From positions 1 to 35,983 of the forward strand of contig JAHYJF010000003.1 in NCBI GenBank assembly GCA_019428955.1: 35,983 nt of DNA, given 5' to 3'. The DNA comes from Burkholderiaceae bacterium. Its GTDB lineage: Bacteria > Pseudomonadota > Gammaproteobacteria > Burkholderiales > Burkholderiaceae_E. Under the pieces are notes generated by a model. It was not told the origin of the DNA. It saw nothing but the letters and a program-made list of their open reading frames with translations, and searched no databases. Numbering within the stretch: the first letter of the stretch is position 1; every line of letters starts with the position of its first letter. The position numbers and the translations under genes were made by a program. Below, piece by piece: positions 19,553 to 28,379 of the stretch.

Positions 19553-20427
19553 CCGACGGATCGGCCCGCATCGTCGTCGCCGCGGGCAACTTCGCCGGCC
19601 GCACCACCACCATCATCAGCTTCTCGAGCGAAGCGCAATACCGCAGCGGCTTCGGCCCCTGCACGCCAGGGTTCGACACCGTCGCCTAGGGCGATACGGT
19701 GGCGCTCGAGGCGGCCATCCGGCCGGAGACGGCGGCGTTCCTGGTCGAACCGATCCAGGGCGAAGCCGGGATCGTGGTACCCCCCGTCGGCTACCTGCGC
19801 GCGGTGCGCGAAATCTGCTCGCGTCACAACATCCTGATGATCGCCGACGAGGTCCAGACCGGACTGGGGCGCACCGGCAAGCTGCTGGCCTGCGACCATG
19901 AAGCAGTCAAGCCCGACGCCCCGATCCTGGGCAAGGCCCTGGGCGGCGGACTGTTGCCGATCCCGATGTTCCTGGCCCGTGCCGACGTGATGGCGGTGTT
20001 CCAGCCCGGCGACCACGGCAGCACTTTCGGCGGCAACCCGCTGGCCTGCGCGGTGGCGCGCACAGCCCTCGAGATCCTCGAGCGCGACCAGCTCGCGCAA
20101 CGCGCCGAAGAACTGGGTTCCTACCTGCTCGCGCGCCTTGGCGAGCTGCGGCACCCCGCGATCCGTGCGGTGCGCGGCCGCGGCCTGCTGATCGGACTCG
20201 ACCTCTGGCCGCAGTGGGTCAGCGCCCGCAGCTTTTGCGAGGAGCTGATGCGCTGCGGCGTGCTCAGCAAGGAAACTCACCAGAGCGTGGTCCGGCTCGC
20301 GCCCCCGCTGACCATCACCCGTGCGCAGGTCGATCAGGCGCTCGGCGCTATCGAAGCGGTTCTCGACACCATCACGAGTCCCCAGCCAAGCCCCACCCCC
20401 GTGCGCGGTGACGCACTGCCAGCCTGA
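19540..20427 (+). pseudogene. rocD: Ornithine aminotransferase remnant: N-terminus missing, in-frame TAG at 19687-19689
   Basis: GIADGSARIVVAAGNFAGRTTTIISFSSEAQYRSGFGPCTPGFDTVA*GDTVALEAAIRPETAAFLVEPIQGEAGIVVPPVGYLRAVREICSRHNILMIADEVQTGLGRTGKLLA...KALGGGLLP; class-III aminotransferase motifs, reads in frame through TAG. Confidence 0.87.
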
Positions 20428-20443
20428 AACCAAGGAGCAAGTA

Positions 20444-20899
20444 GTGACGCCAACCCTGCTGATGTGCGAACCAAGCAGGTTCGAGGTCTGTTACGTCATC
20501 AATCCGTGGATGCTTGGCCACGTCAACACCAGCAAGCGCTCGCTGGTGACCAGGCAGTTGAGCAAATTGCACCAGGCCCTGGTGCGGCACGCCGAGGTGA
20601 GGCTGATCGAACCGGCCGCTGGCTGCCCCGACATGGTGTTCACCGCCAACGCCGGACTTGGGGTGCTCGGCAACCGGGTCGTGCTGGCCAGATTTCGCCA
20701 TGGCGAGCGGCGTGGCGAGGAGCGCCATTTCGGGCAATGGTTCACCGCCCAGGACTTCGAAGTAGTGAACCTGCCCGCTGACCTTTCCTTCGAAGGCGCC
20801 GGCGACGCGCTGCTCGATCGCGCCGCGCCGATCGTGTGGATGGGCCGCGGCTTTCGTACCGACGAGCGGCAGCCTCAGCGCGCTGCCGCAGCGGCCTGA
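20444..20899 (+). pseudogene. Dimethylarginine dimethylaminohydrolase / amidinotransferase-family N-terminal half (truncated)
   Basis: GTG start after AAGGAG: TPTLLMCEPSRFEVCYVINPWM...GCPDMVFTANAGLGVLGNRVVLARFRHGERRGEERHF...FEGAGDALLDRAAPIVWMGRGFRTD then unrelated ERQPQRAAAAA stop; C-terminal catalytic His/Cys region absent. Confidence 0.82.
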
Positions 20900-20935
20900 G
20901 CTAGCGGCGCGCCAGGCCTGGCTCTACGATCGTGG

Positions 20936-22021
20936 CTAGGTCGCTGGTTTGGCCGAAGGGTGGGTGGCCTGGAAACTTGGGCGCGCCCGGGCACTGGCCA
21001 GCGCGCGGCTGACGTTGGGCGCCGCGGCCAACAGTTCTTCGCCGCCGGGCGAGCGCGCCAGGTAGTCGATGATCGGCACCAGCACCAGATCGGCAATGCC
21101 GAATGTTTCCCCGGTGATCGCGTTGTGCTCGCCGTAGGCGTCATCGAGTATCGCTAGATGGCGCGTAATTTCGACTCGGGCGGCAGCGATGACCCCGGCA
21201 TCGGGCTCGCCGCCGGGTCCTTTGGGAAACAGGTACTGCAGGACGTAGCGGCGGATCATCGCGTCATACAGGTATAAACTGGCCGCGCTCACCCACTGCT
21301 CGGCGCGCGCCCGCTCCCGCACACTCGCTGGCATGAGCGCCGGCTCGGGAAAGCACTCGTCGAGGTAGCGCACGATGGCGCTGGTTTCGAAGAGAATGAA
21401 GTCACCGTCGCGCAGCGCGGGGATGCGACCGAAGGGGTGCAGCCGCACCTGCTCCGCACTGTGCGGCGCGCGCTGGACCATTTCGTAGTGCAGCCCCTTT
21501 TCGGCCAGCGCGATGCGCACCGACCAGGTATTGGTGCTGCGGGGGTCGCCGCTGAGGGCAAGATTTGCTGCCGTGCCACGCGGATCGAGCATTTCGACCA
21601 GCCGGTTGAGACTCGAATTCCAGCCCGGGATGTGGGCATCGCGCATCCCGGGTTCACTGAAGCCGGAGTGGGTCAGCACCAGTTCGGTTCCCTCGTCGCA
21701 GGGCCGGAGCTCGACCAGCACCAGGGTTTCGAGCGCCGTCGTCGCGTCATCGACCCACTGCCAGGTGTAGGCGATCCGCGTCGGGCGCAGGAGCTCCCGG
21801 TATTCACCGGTGACCGTAAAAGTCGACCGGTCACGAGCTTCCATGGTCAGCCGATAGCCCTGTCCGACCCGAGCATCGAGCGCCACCTTGGGCACGGTCA
21901 TGCCCCGCGGCGCACACCACTTCGAGAGCTGGTCGCCAGCGACAAAGGCGTCGAAAACAAACTCTGGCGGTGCACTGATCCGGCGGGTCAGGCTGAGTTC
22001 AAAACTGGGTTTATGGGTCAT
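20936..22021 (-). CDS. Fusion protein: AHSA1/SRPBCC domain + glutathione S-transferase domain
   Basis: MTHKPSFELSLTRRISAPPEFVFDAFVAGDQLSKWCAPRGM...VELRPCDEGTELVLTHSGFSEPGMRDAHIPGWNSSLNRLVEML (SRPBCC) followed in frame by GST-like STNTWSVRIALAEKGLHYEMVQ...HPFGRIPALRDGDFILFETSAIVRYLDECFP...FGIADLVLVPIIDYL. Confidence 0.85.
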   Translation of the reverse strand: MTHKPSFELSLTRRISAPPEFVFDAFVAGDQLSKWCAPRGMTVPKVALDARVGQGYRLTMEARDRSTFTVTGEYRELLRPTRIAYTWQWVDDATTALETLVLVELRPCDEGTELVLTHSGFSEPGMRDAHIPGWNSSLNRLVEMLDPRGTAANLALSGDPRSTNTWSVRIALAEKGLHYEMVQRAPHSAEQVRLHPFGRIPALRDGDFILFETSAIVRYLDECFPEPALMPASVRERARAEQWVSAASLYLYDAMIRRYVLQYLFPKGPGGEPDAGVIAAARVEITRHLAILDDAYGEHNAITGETFGIADLVLVPIIDYLARSPGGEELLAAAPNVSRALASARARPSFQATHPSAKPAT

Positions 22022-22146
22022 GGCAACCTCCCTGCCCGGCCTCATCCGCCAGGGGCGCCTCCGAGGCACTCGCACCCGACGTTGACCATTCATTAACCTT
22101 TGGCTAATTTTAGACCCTTGCGGGTAGTGTGACCACTGCCACTGCC

Positions 22147-23406
22147 CTAGAGTTTTTCGATGCCGAAGAGACGGCCGCTGCCATCGAGCACCACCAGGCT
22201 TTCACCGACCGCGAGCAACGCGCCCACTGGCGCCTTGAGGCGCAGGCGCCAGCGTTCGCGGGCGTCATCGGCGAGGTCAAGGGCAACCAGTTCGTCGTGC
22301 TGCTGGCTGGGCACCACCAGCAGCGAGCCGACGAGCGCCGAGGCGTTGAGATCGCGCGATCCGATCATGTGGTTCGACACCCCGGTACGCAAGGCTTGAG
22401 CAAGCAGTCTGGCGCCAACGCGCCGGTAGAGCGTCAGAACCCCGCCGATGTGCGGCGTGTGGACAGCGTAGAGGCCGTCACCCGCGGCGATCGGCGCCAG
22501 CCAGCGCTGGCGCATGCCCAACGCCGGCCCTTCGGCGATGATCGTCAGCGCCGCCGGGTCGGTGCGCGAGCGACCAACCAGCACCAGTGCCGCGCCCTTG
22601 TCACCCGAGCGCACCGTCGCCAGGCTCGTCCGGCCATTGTCGGGGTCGACGAACGCGCGCAGTGTGATGTCCTCGAAAACCTGCGGCTCGGGCAGCGTGA
22701 TCGTGGCCAGCGGCGCGAGGCTGTGGCGCTCGGCATAGACGATCGCGGTGGCTTCAAAGGGGTCGCCGAGCACGCCATGGCGATATCGTCCGGCGTCGGG
22801 TCCGGCAAGCACCGCGAGGTGTGCGCCATCCTCGCGCCCGCCGGCCGCGCTGCCGAGGTCGACCAGCGTGGGCCGGGCATCGGGCAGCACGGCGAAATTC
22901 GAGCGTGCCGCTTCGCGCCAGACCGCTCCCTCGCGTTCGAAACGCACCAGGCGTGGTGCTGGTGGCGCCTGGTCGCGGCCGGCTCTGGCCCGAGGCCCTC
23001 TCGGGCTGCCCGGAGAGTGTTCGGCGCTGACCGCGATGATACCGGCCGCGAGGTTCACGAAGCCGCCGTGATCGGAAATCCGCGGTCCGAGGGTTGCGAC
23101 CATGGTGCAGTTCTCGATCACGCGCAGCCAGCCGGCGTTCGAGCGCCCGACGATCCGACCATGGCCAGCTGCCACCGGCGCGGCGGGGTCGAAGCCCTCG
23201 CCGATGGTTTCCCAGTAGCTGCCAACCAGCCGCAAGAGCGCCCCGGAAAGGGTCATCGCCAGGAATTCGTCTTCGCCCTGCGCGAGCGCTGCGATCAGCT
23301 CGGGTGCGACCAGCGGCATCAGCTCGGGAGCAGCGTTGCCGGCCCGCGCACTAGCTGCCCAGGCTCCGAGCGGCGCGCAGGCGCCGGCCGTAAGCGCCCG
23401 CAGCAC
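22147..23406 (-). CDS. Conserved hypothetical secreted protein, possibly beta-propeller-like
   Basis: 419 aa ORF beginning at GTG 23406 with a hydrophobic N-terminus (VLRALTAGACAPLGAWAASARA); no specific family recognised. Upstream in frame are SRR codons, then a stop. Confidence 0.55.
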   Translation of the reverse strand: MLRALTAGACAPLGAWAASARAGNAAPELMPLVAPELIAALAQGEDEFLAMTLSGALLRLVGSYWETIGEGFDPAAPVAAGHGRIVGRSNAGWLRVIENCTMVATLGPRISDHGGFVNLAAGIIAVSAEHSPGSPRGPRARAGRDQAPPAPRLVRFEREGAVWREAARSNFAVLPDARPTLVDLGSAAGGREDGAHLAVLAGPDAGRYRHGVLGDPFEATAIVYAERHSLAPLATITLPEPQVFEDITLRAFVDPDNGRTSLATVRSGDKGAALVLVGRSRTDPAALTIIAEGPALGMRQRWLAPIAAGDGLYAVHTPHIGGVLTLYRRVGARLLAQALRTGVSNHMIGSRDLNASALVGSLLVVPSQQHDELVALDLADDARERWRLRLKAPVGALLAVGESLVVLDGSGRLFGIEKL

Positions 23407-23485
23407 GCCGCGGCGCGACTCGCGCGCTCACCAGCCTGCCGATCGATGCCATCCCCTCAGCCACTGCGCGGACATGGCGGCTCTC

Positions 23486-26400
23486 CTACATGCTGCGCCG
23501 GTACTGGCCTCCAACTTCGAACAGTGCGCTGGTGATCTGCCCGAGCGAGCAAACCCGCACGGCCTCCATCAGCACCTCGAACACGTTGCGGTTCTCGATC
23601 ACCGCCGTCTGCAGGCGCGCCAGCATCGGACCCGATTCCTTGCTGTGACGCTGCTGAAAATCGCGCAGCCGCTCCAGTTGCGAGGCCTTCTCTTCGTCAG
23701 TGGAGCGCGCCAGCACGATCGTCTGCGAGGTCTGGTCACCATGCGGATTGCGGAAGGTGTTGACACCGATGAGCGGATATTCTCCGGTGTGCTTGAGGGT
23801 CTCGTAGTAGAGGCTTTCGTCCTGGATCCGGCCCCGTTGGTAGCCGGTTTCCATCGCCCCCAGCACCCCGCCACGCTCGGCGATACGTTCGAACTCGGCG
23901 AGCACCGCCGCCTCTACCAGCTCGGTCAGTTCGTCGATGATGAAGCTGCCCTGGTTGGGGTTCTCGTTCTTGGCCAGCCCCCACTCGCGATTGATGATCA
24001 TCTGGATCGCCATGGCGCGGCGCACCGACTCCTCGGTAGGCGTGGTGATCGCCTCGTCATAGGCATTGGTGTGCAGGCTGTTGGCGTTGTCGTAGGTGGC
24101 AATCAGCGCCTGCAGCGTCGTGCGGATGTCGTTGAAATCGACCTCCTGGGCGTGGAGCGAACGACCCGAAGTCTGGCAGTGATACTTGAGCTTCTGGCTG
24201 CGCTCGTTGGCGCCGTACAGTTCCTTCATCGCCACCGCCCAGATCCGCCGCGCGACGCGCCCGATCACCGTGTACTCGGGGTCCATGCCATTGCTGAAGA
24301 AGAAGCTCAGGTTGGGCGCGAAATCGTCGATGTGCAGGCCGCGCGCGAGATACGCCTCGACATAGGTGAAGCCGTTGGCCAGCGTGAACGCCAGCTGGCT
24401 GATCGGATTGGCCCCGGCCTCGGCGATGTGATACCCGGAGATCGACACCGAGTAGAAGTTGCGCACGCCGTGATGGACGAAATATTCGGCGATGTCGCCC
24501 ATGACCTTGAGCGAGAACTCGGTCGAGAAGATGCAGGTGTTCTGGCCCTGGTCTTCCTTGAGGATGTCGGCCTGCACCGTGCCGCGCACCGTGCTCAGCG
24601 TCCATTCGCGAATCTTCTCGTACTCGGTATCGGTGGGCTGGCGCTCGTTGTCGGCGACGAACTTTGCGACCTGCTGGTCGACGGCGGTGTTCATGAACAT
24701 CGCCAGGATGGTCGGAGCCGGACCGTTGATCGTCATCGACACCGAGGTGCTCGGATCACACAGGTCGAAGCCGTCGTAGAGCACCTTGAGGTCATCGAGG
24801 GTGGCGATCGAAACGCCCGAATTGCCGACCTTGCCGTAGATGTCGGGTCGCAGGTCGGGGTCGAAGCCGTAGAGCGTCACCGAGTCGAAGGCGGTCGACA
24901 GCCGCTTGGCCGGCATGCCCTCGGAGAGCAGGTGGAAGCGTCGGTTGGTGCGAAACGCGTCGCCTTCGCCCGCGAACATCCGGGTCGGATCCTCGTTCTC
25001 GCGCTTGAACGCGAACACTCCGGCGGTGTAGGGATAGGAGCCCGGAACGTTCTCGAGCATCAGCCACTTGAGCAGCTCGCCGTGATCCTCATAACGCGGC
25101 AACGCCACCTTGGGAATCCTGGTGCCAGACAGCGAGGTGCTGACCAGCGAAGTGCGAATCTCGCGGTCCCTGATACGCACCACGTACTCGTCGCCTGAGT
25201 AGGCCTTGCGCATGTCGGGCCACATTGAGAGCAGCTTGCGGGCGGCCGGATCGAGCTGGTCCTCGCGCTGCCCCGCCAGCTTCTCGAGTGCCGCGATGCT
25301 ATCGTCCGGCGCTCCCGCCTCAGGGGCACACGCCTCCCGCTCAGCGGCCAGCATCCGCGCGGCCGCGCGCAACTGCTGGACCTCGCGGGCCAGCTGCGCC
25401 TGGGTGCGGGCCTGGTCCTCGTAGTCGCGCAGCGCCGCGGAAATCTCCGCCAGGTAGCGCGCCCGGGCCGAGGGCACGATCGCGTTGGCGGAGCTGGTGT
25501 GGCGCACGCTGACCTTGGCCAGCCGACCCGGCGCGAGGGGGAAGCCGAGCTCGGCCAGGCGCGCGACGATCGCCTGGTAGAGCGCCGTCACGCCGTCGTC
25601 CTGGAAACGCGACGCCTGGGTACCGAAGACCGGCATCTGTTCGGCCGGCACCCCGAACGCCTCGCGATTGCGCTGCACCTGCTTGGCGACGTCGCGCAAG
25701 GCGTCCGCCGAACCCTTGCGATCGAACTTGTTGATCGCCACGAAATCGGCGAAGTCGAGCATGTCGATCTTCTCGAGCTGGCTGGCGGCGCCGAACTCGG
25801 GCGTCATCACATACAGCGAGGCCGACACCAGCGGCGCGATCGCCGCATTGCCCTGGCCGATGCCCGAGGTTTCGACGATGATCAGGTCAAAGCCCGCGAC
25901 CTTGCACGCCGCGATCGCATCGGGCAGCGCGCCACTGATTTCGCTGCCCGCTTCGCGGGTGGCCAGCGAACGCATGAACACGCGCGCTCCGCCATCACCC
26001 CACGGCCCGATCGCATTCATGCGGATGCGGTCGCCGAGCAGCGCGCCGCCGGACTTGCGCCGCGACGGATCGATCGAGATCACCGCCACCCGCAAGGCGT
26101 CGCCCTGGTCGAGCCGCAGGCGGCGGATCAATTCGTCGGTCAGCGACGACTTGCCCGCGCCACCGGTACCGGTTACCCCCAGCGTCGGCACCTTGCAGTC
26201 GGCCGCCGCGGGCTGCAACTGCGAGCGCAACTTGTCCAGACCCTTGCTGCCGGCACCGTTGTCGAGCACGGTGATCAGCCGCGCCAGCGCCCGCCAGGAT
26301 TTCTCATCGTGGCCGCCAAGCGCCGCGAGGTCGGTGCTCGCGCCCTTGGTCAGGTCGACGTCGGAGAGCTGGACCATCTCGCCGACCATTCCCTGCAAGC

Positions 26401-26812
26401 CCATGCGCTGGCCATCCTCGGGCGAGTAGATGCGGGTGACGCCGTAGCCCTCCAGATCACGGATCTCATCGGCGACGATCACGCCGCCACCGCCGCCGAA
26501 AATCCGGATGTCGGCGCCGCCGCGGCTGCGCAGCAGATCGATCATGTAGTGGAAGAACTCGACGTGGCCGCCCTGATAGGAGCTGATCGCGATGCCCTGG
26601 ACATCTTCCTGCAGGGCGGCGCTGACGATCTCTTCGACCGAACGGTTGTGGCCGAGATGGATTACCTCGACGCCCATCGACTGCAGGATCCGGCGCATGA
26701 TGTTGATCGAGGCATCGTGGCCGTCGAACAACGATGCGGCGGTTACAAAGCGCACCTTGTGGATAGGGCGATAGGTGGCCAGTTTTCTGGCCTCACTTTG
26801 ATCGTTCATCAT
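23486..26812 (-). CDS. icmF: Fused isobutyryl-CoA mutase (B12-binding domain + G-protein chaperone + mutase large subunit)
   Basis: 1108 aa; [28 protein letters not shown]12-binding motif, [19 protein letters not shown] MeaB-like P-loop, [34 protein letters not shown] and [36 protein letters not shown] mutase motifs. Confidence 0.95.
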   Translation of the reverse strand: MMNDQSEARKLATYRPIHKVRFVTAASLFDGHDASINIMRRILQSMGVEVIHLGHNRSVEEIVSAALQEDVQGIAISSYQGGHVEFFHYMIDLLRSRGGADIRIFGGGGGVIVADEIRDLEGYGVTRIYSPEDGQRMGLQGMVGEMVQLSDVDLTKGASTDLAALGGHDEKSWRALARLITVLDNGAGSKGLDKLRSQLQPAAADCKVPTLGVTGTGGAGKSSLTDELIRRLRLDQGDALRVAVISIDPSRRKSGGALLGDRIRMNAIGPWGDGGARVFMRSLATREAGSEISGALPDAIAACKVAGFDLIIVETSGIGQGNAAIAPLVSASLYVMTPEFGAASQLEKIDMLDFADFVAINKFDRKGSADALRDVAKQVQRNREAFGVPAEQMPVFGTQASRFQDDGVTALYQAIVARLAELGFPLAPGRLAKVSVRHTSSANAIVPSARARYLAEISAALRDYEDQARTQAQLAREVQQLRAAARMLAAEREACAPEAGAPDDSIAALEKLAGQREDQLDPAARKLLSMWPDMRKAYSGDEYVVRIRDREIRTSLVSTSLSGTRIPKVALPRYEDHGELLKWLMLENVPGSYPYTAGVFAFKRENEDPTRMFAGEGDAFRTNRRFHLLSEGMPAKRLSTAFDSVTLYGFDPDLRPDIYGKVGNSGVSIATLDDLKVLYDGFDLCDPSTSVSMTINGPAPTILAMFMNTAVDQQVAKFVADNERQPTDTEYEKIREWTLSTVRGTVQADILKEDQGQNTCIFSTEFSLKVMGDIAEYFVHHGVRNFYSVSISGYHIAEAGANPISQLAFTLANGFTYVEAYLARGLHIDDFAPNLSFFFSNGMDPEYTVIGRVARRIWAVAMKELYGANERSQKLKYHCQTSGRSLHAQEVDFNDIRTTLQALIATYDNANSLHTNAYDEAITTPTEESVRRAMAIQMIINREWGLAKNENPNQGSFIIDELTELVEAAVLAEFERIAERGGVLGAMETGYQRGRIQDESLYYETLKHTGEYPLIGVNTFRNPHGDQTSQTIVLARSTDEEKASQLERLRDFQQRHSKESGPMLARLQTAVIENRNVFEVLMEAVRVCSLGQITSALFEVGGQYRRSM

Positions 26813-26855
26813 TGGTTCCCTTCGAGGCGCCTTGATATTATCCGGAAAAGGTAAA

Positions 26856-26875
26856 TGACGTTTACGTAAACGTCA
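26856..26875. promoter_or_regulatory. Perfect 20-bp palindrome TGACGTTTACGTAAACGTCA, candidate operator
   Basis: Self-complementary across all 20 bp; in the intergenic region between divergent icmF (start 26812) and enoyl-CoA hydratase (start 26932). Confidence 0.75.
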
Positions 26876-26931
26876 GCTAGATCAGTCCCACAGACCGCAT
26901 CCGTTCCGACCAGTCAGGAGGCTGGCCAGCC

Positions 26932-27786
26932 ATGTCACCAACCATCGCCCAAGCGATTGCAGACCATGAAGGTGCCCCGCTCGCGCGCCGTGAGGCCGAC
27001 TGGCTGGAGGTGACGCTGAACCGTCCGGCCCAGCACAACCGCATCGACCCCGCCGACATTGACGCGCTGCTGGCGCTGCTCGAGCCCCTGCGCGCCGACC
27101 CGGGAACGACCCGGGGGTTGCTGATCACCGGAGCGGGCGAGCGCAGCTTCAGTTCCGGCTACACGCTCCAGGCGATCGAGACCCGGCTCGACGACCGCCT
27201 CGAGCAGCTCTTCGACACCCTTGAGACCCTGCCATTCGTGACCATCGCCGCACTCAACGGCAGCATCACCGGTGGCGCGACCGACCTGGCGCTGTGCTGC
27301 GACATCCGGATCGGCGTCCCCGGAATCCGGATGTACGTGCCGGCAGCACGCCTCGGGATTCACTACTACTCCGGCGGACTGCGCCGCTACGTCACCCGCC
27401 TCGGACTGTCGGCAACCAGCCGGCTGATGCTCGCCGGGGTGAATATCGACACCGAGGAGATGCTGCGCATCGGCTTTCTCTCGGAAATCATCCCGCGCAG
27501 CGCGCTCGACAAGAGAATCGCGGAGTTGCGCGCAACCATCGCCCAAACCGAACCGGGCGCGGTGGCCGACATGAAACGCCATCTGCTGGCGCTCGCCGCG
27601 GGCGGCAGCAGCGACGAGCGGGTCGCGCTCGAAAGATCGATGTCCGCTGCCCACCAGGCAAGCCTGCGGACCCCGGCCCTGCAGGAGCGGCTCGCGGCGC
27701 TGCTCGGGCGCCCATCGGCCAAGCGCGGCGAAGCTTCCGCAGAGCCGGGTCCGGACCCTCAGGAGGCGACGCGCCGGAACCGGTAG
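26932..27786 (+). CDS. Enoyl-CoA hydratase/isomerase (crotonase) superfamily protein
   Basis: LEVTLNRPAQHNRIDPADID, GERSFSSGYTL, IAALNGSITGGATDLALCCDIRIGV. Confidence 0.88.
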   Translation: MSPTIAQAIADHEGAPLARREADWLEVTLNRPAQHNRIDPADIDALLALLEPLRADPGTTRGLLITGAGERSFSSGYTLQAIETRLDDRLEQLFDTLETLPFVTIAALNGSITGGATDLALCCDIRIGVPGIRMYVPAARLGIHYYSGGLRRYVTRLGLSATSRLMLAGVNIDTEEMLRIGFLSEIIPRSALDKRIAELRATIAQTEPGAVADMKRHLLALAAGGSSDERVALERSMSAAHQASLRTPALQERLAALLGRPSAKRGEASAEPGPDPQEATRRNR

Positions 27787-28379
27787 ATCGCCTGGGTGGC
27801 GCGCAGGCCGGCGAGCCAATTGACCGGCTTGCCGTTCTTGAGAAACGCGCTGGCGCTGACCTCATAGCCGAACTTGGCCAGGAAGTCCTCGAAGTCGGGC
27901 AGGGTCGCGAGATGCAGGTTGGGGGTGTTGTACCACTCGTAGGGCATTTCGCGCGACACCGGCATGCGGCCGCGCAGGATCGACCAGGCGTGGGACCAGC
28001 GCCCGAAGTTGGGGAACGATACGATCCCCTCGGCGCCCACTTCGCTCATCTCGCGCAGCACCCGCTCGGTCTGGTGGGTGACCTGGATCGCCATCGAGAG
28101 CACCACCACGTCGAAGCGGCTGGCCGCGAACATCCCCAGCCCGGCCTCGATGTCTCGCTGGATCACATTGACGCCGCGGCGCACGCAGGCAAGCACCGAG
28201 GCGTCGGCGATCTCGACCCCGTAGCCCAGGCAGGCCTTCTCGCGCTGGAGGTGAGCCAGCAATGCGCCATCGCCGCAACCCAGGTCGAGCACCGTGGCGC
28301 CGGGCTTGATCCAGTTGGCGATCACCGCCAGGTCGGGGCGCAGGCGCGGCGTTTCTCCCCGGGCAGCAGCCGAACTCAT
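27759..28379 (-). CDS. metW: Methionine biosynthesis protein MetW
   Basis: [64 protein letters not shown]; start overlaps the metX stop. Confidence 0.93.
   Translation of the reverse strand: MSSAAARGETPRLRPDLAVIANWIKPGATVLDLGCGDGALLAHLQREKACLGYGVEIADASVLACVRRGVNVIQRDIEAGLGMFAASRFDVVVLSMAIQVTHQTERVLREMSEVGAEGIVSFPNFGRWSHAWSILRGRMPVSREMPYEWYNTPNLHLATLPDFEDFLAKFGYEVSASAFLKNGKPVNWLAGLRATQAIYRFRRVAS

Noticed and set aside
20866-20889. GCGGCAG...CTGCCGC inverted repeat at the DDAH truncation point
   Set aside because: Seven-base GC-rich arms are expected by chance in this composition; no evidence of a mobile-element end.
20864-20938. Alternative frame after the DDAH break (SGSLSALPQRPELAARQAWLYDRG stop) as a frameshifted continuation
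   Set aside because: Too short to restore the missing C-terminal half and shows no DDAH motifs.
23336-26854. Long plus-strand ORFs (620 aa and 451 aa) antisense to icmF
   Set aside because: No recognisable domains; the complementary strand is a full-length IcmF.
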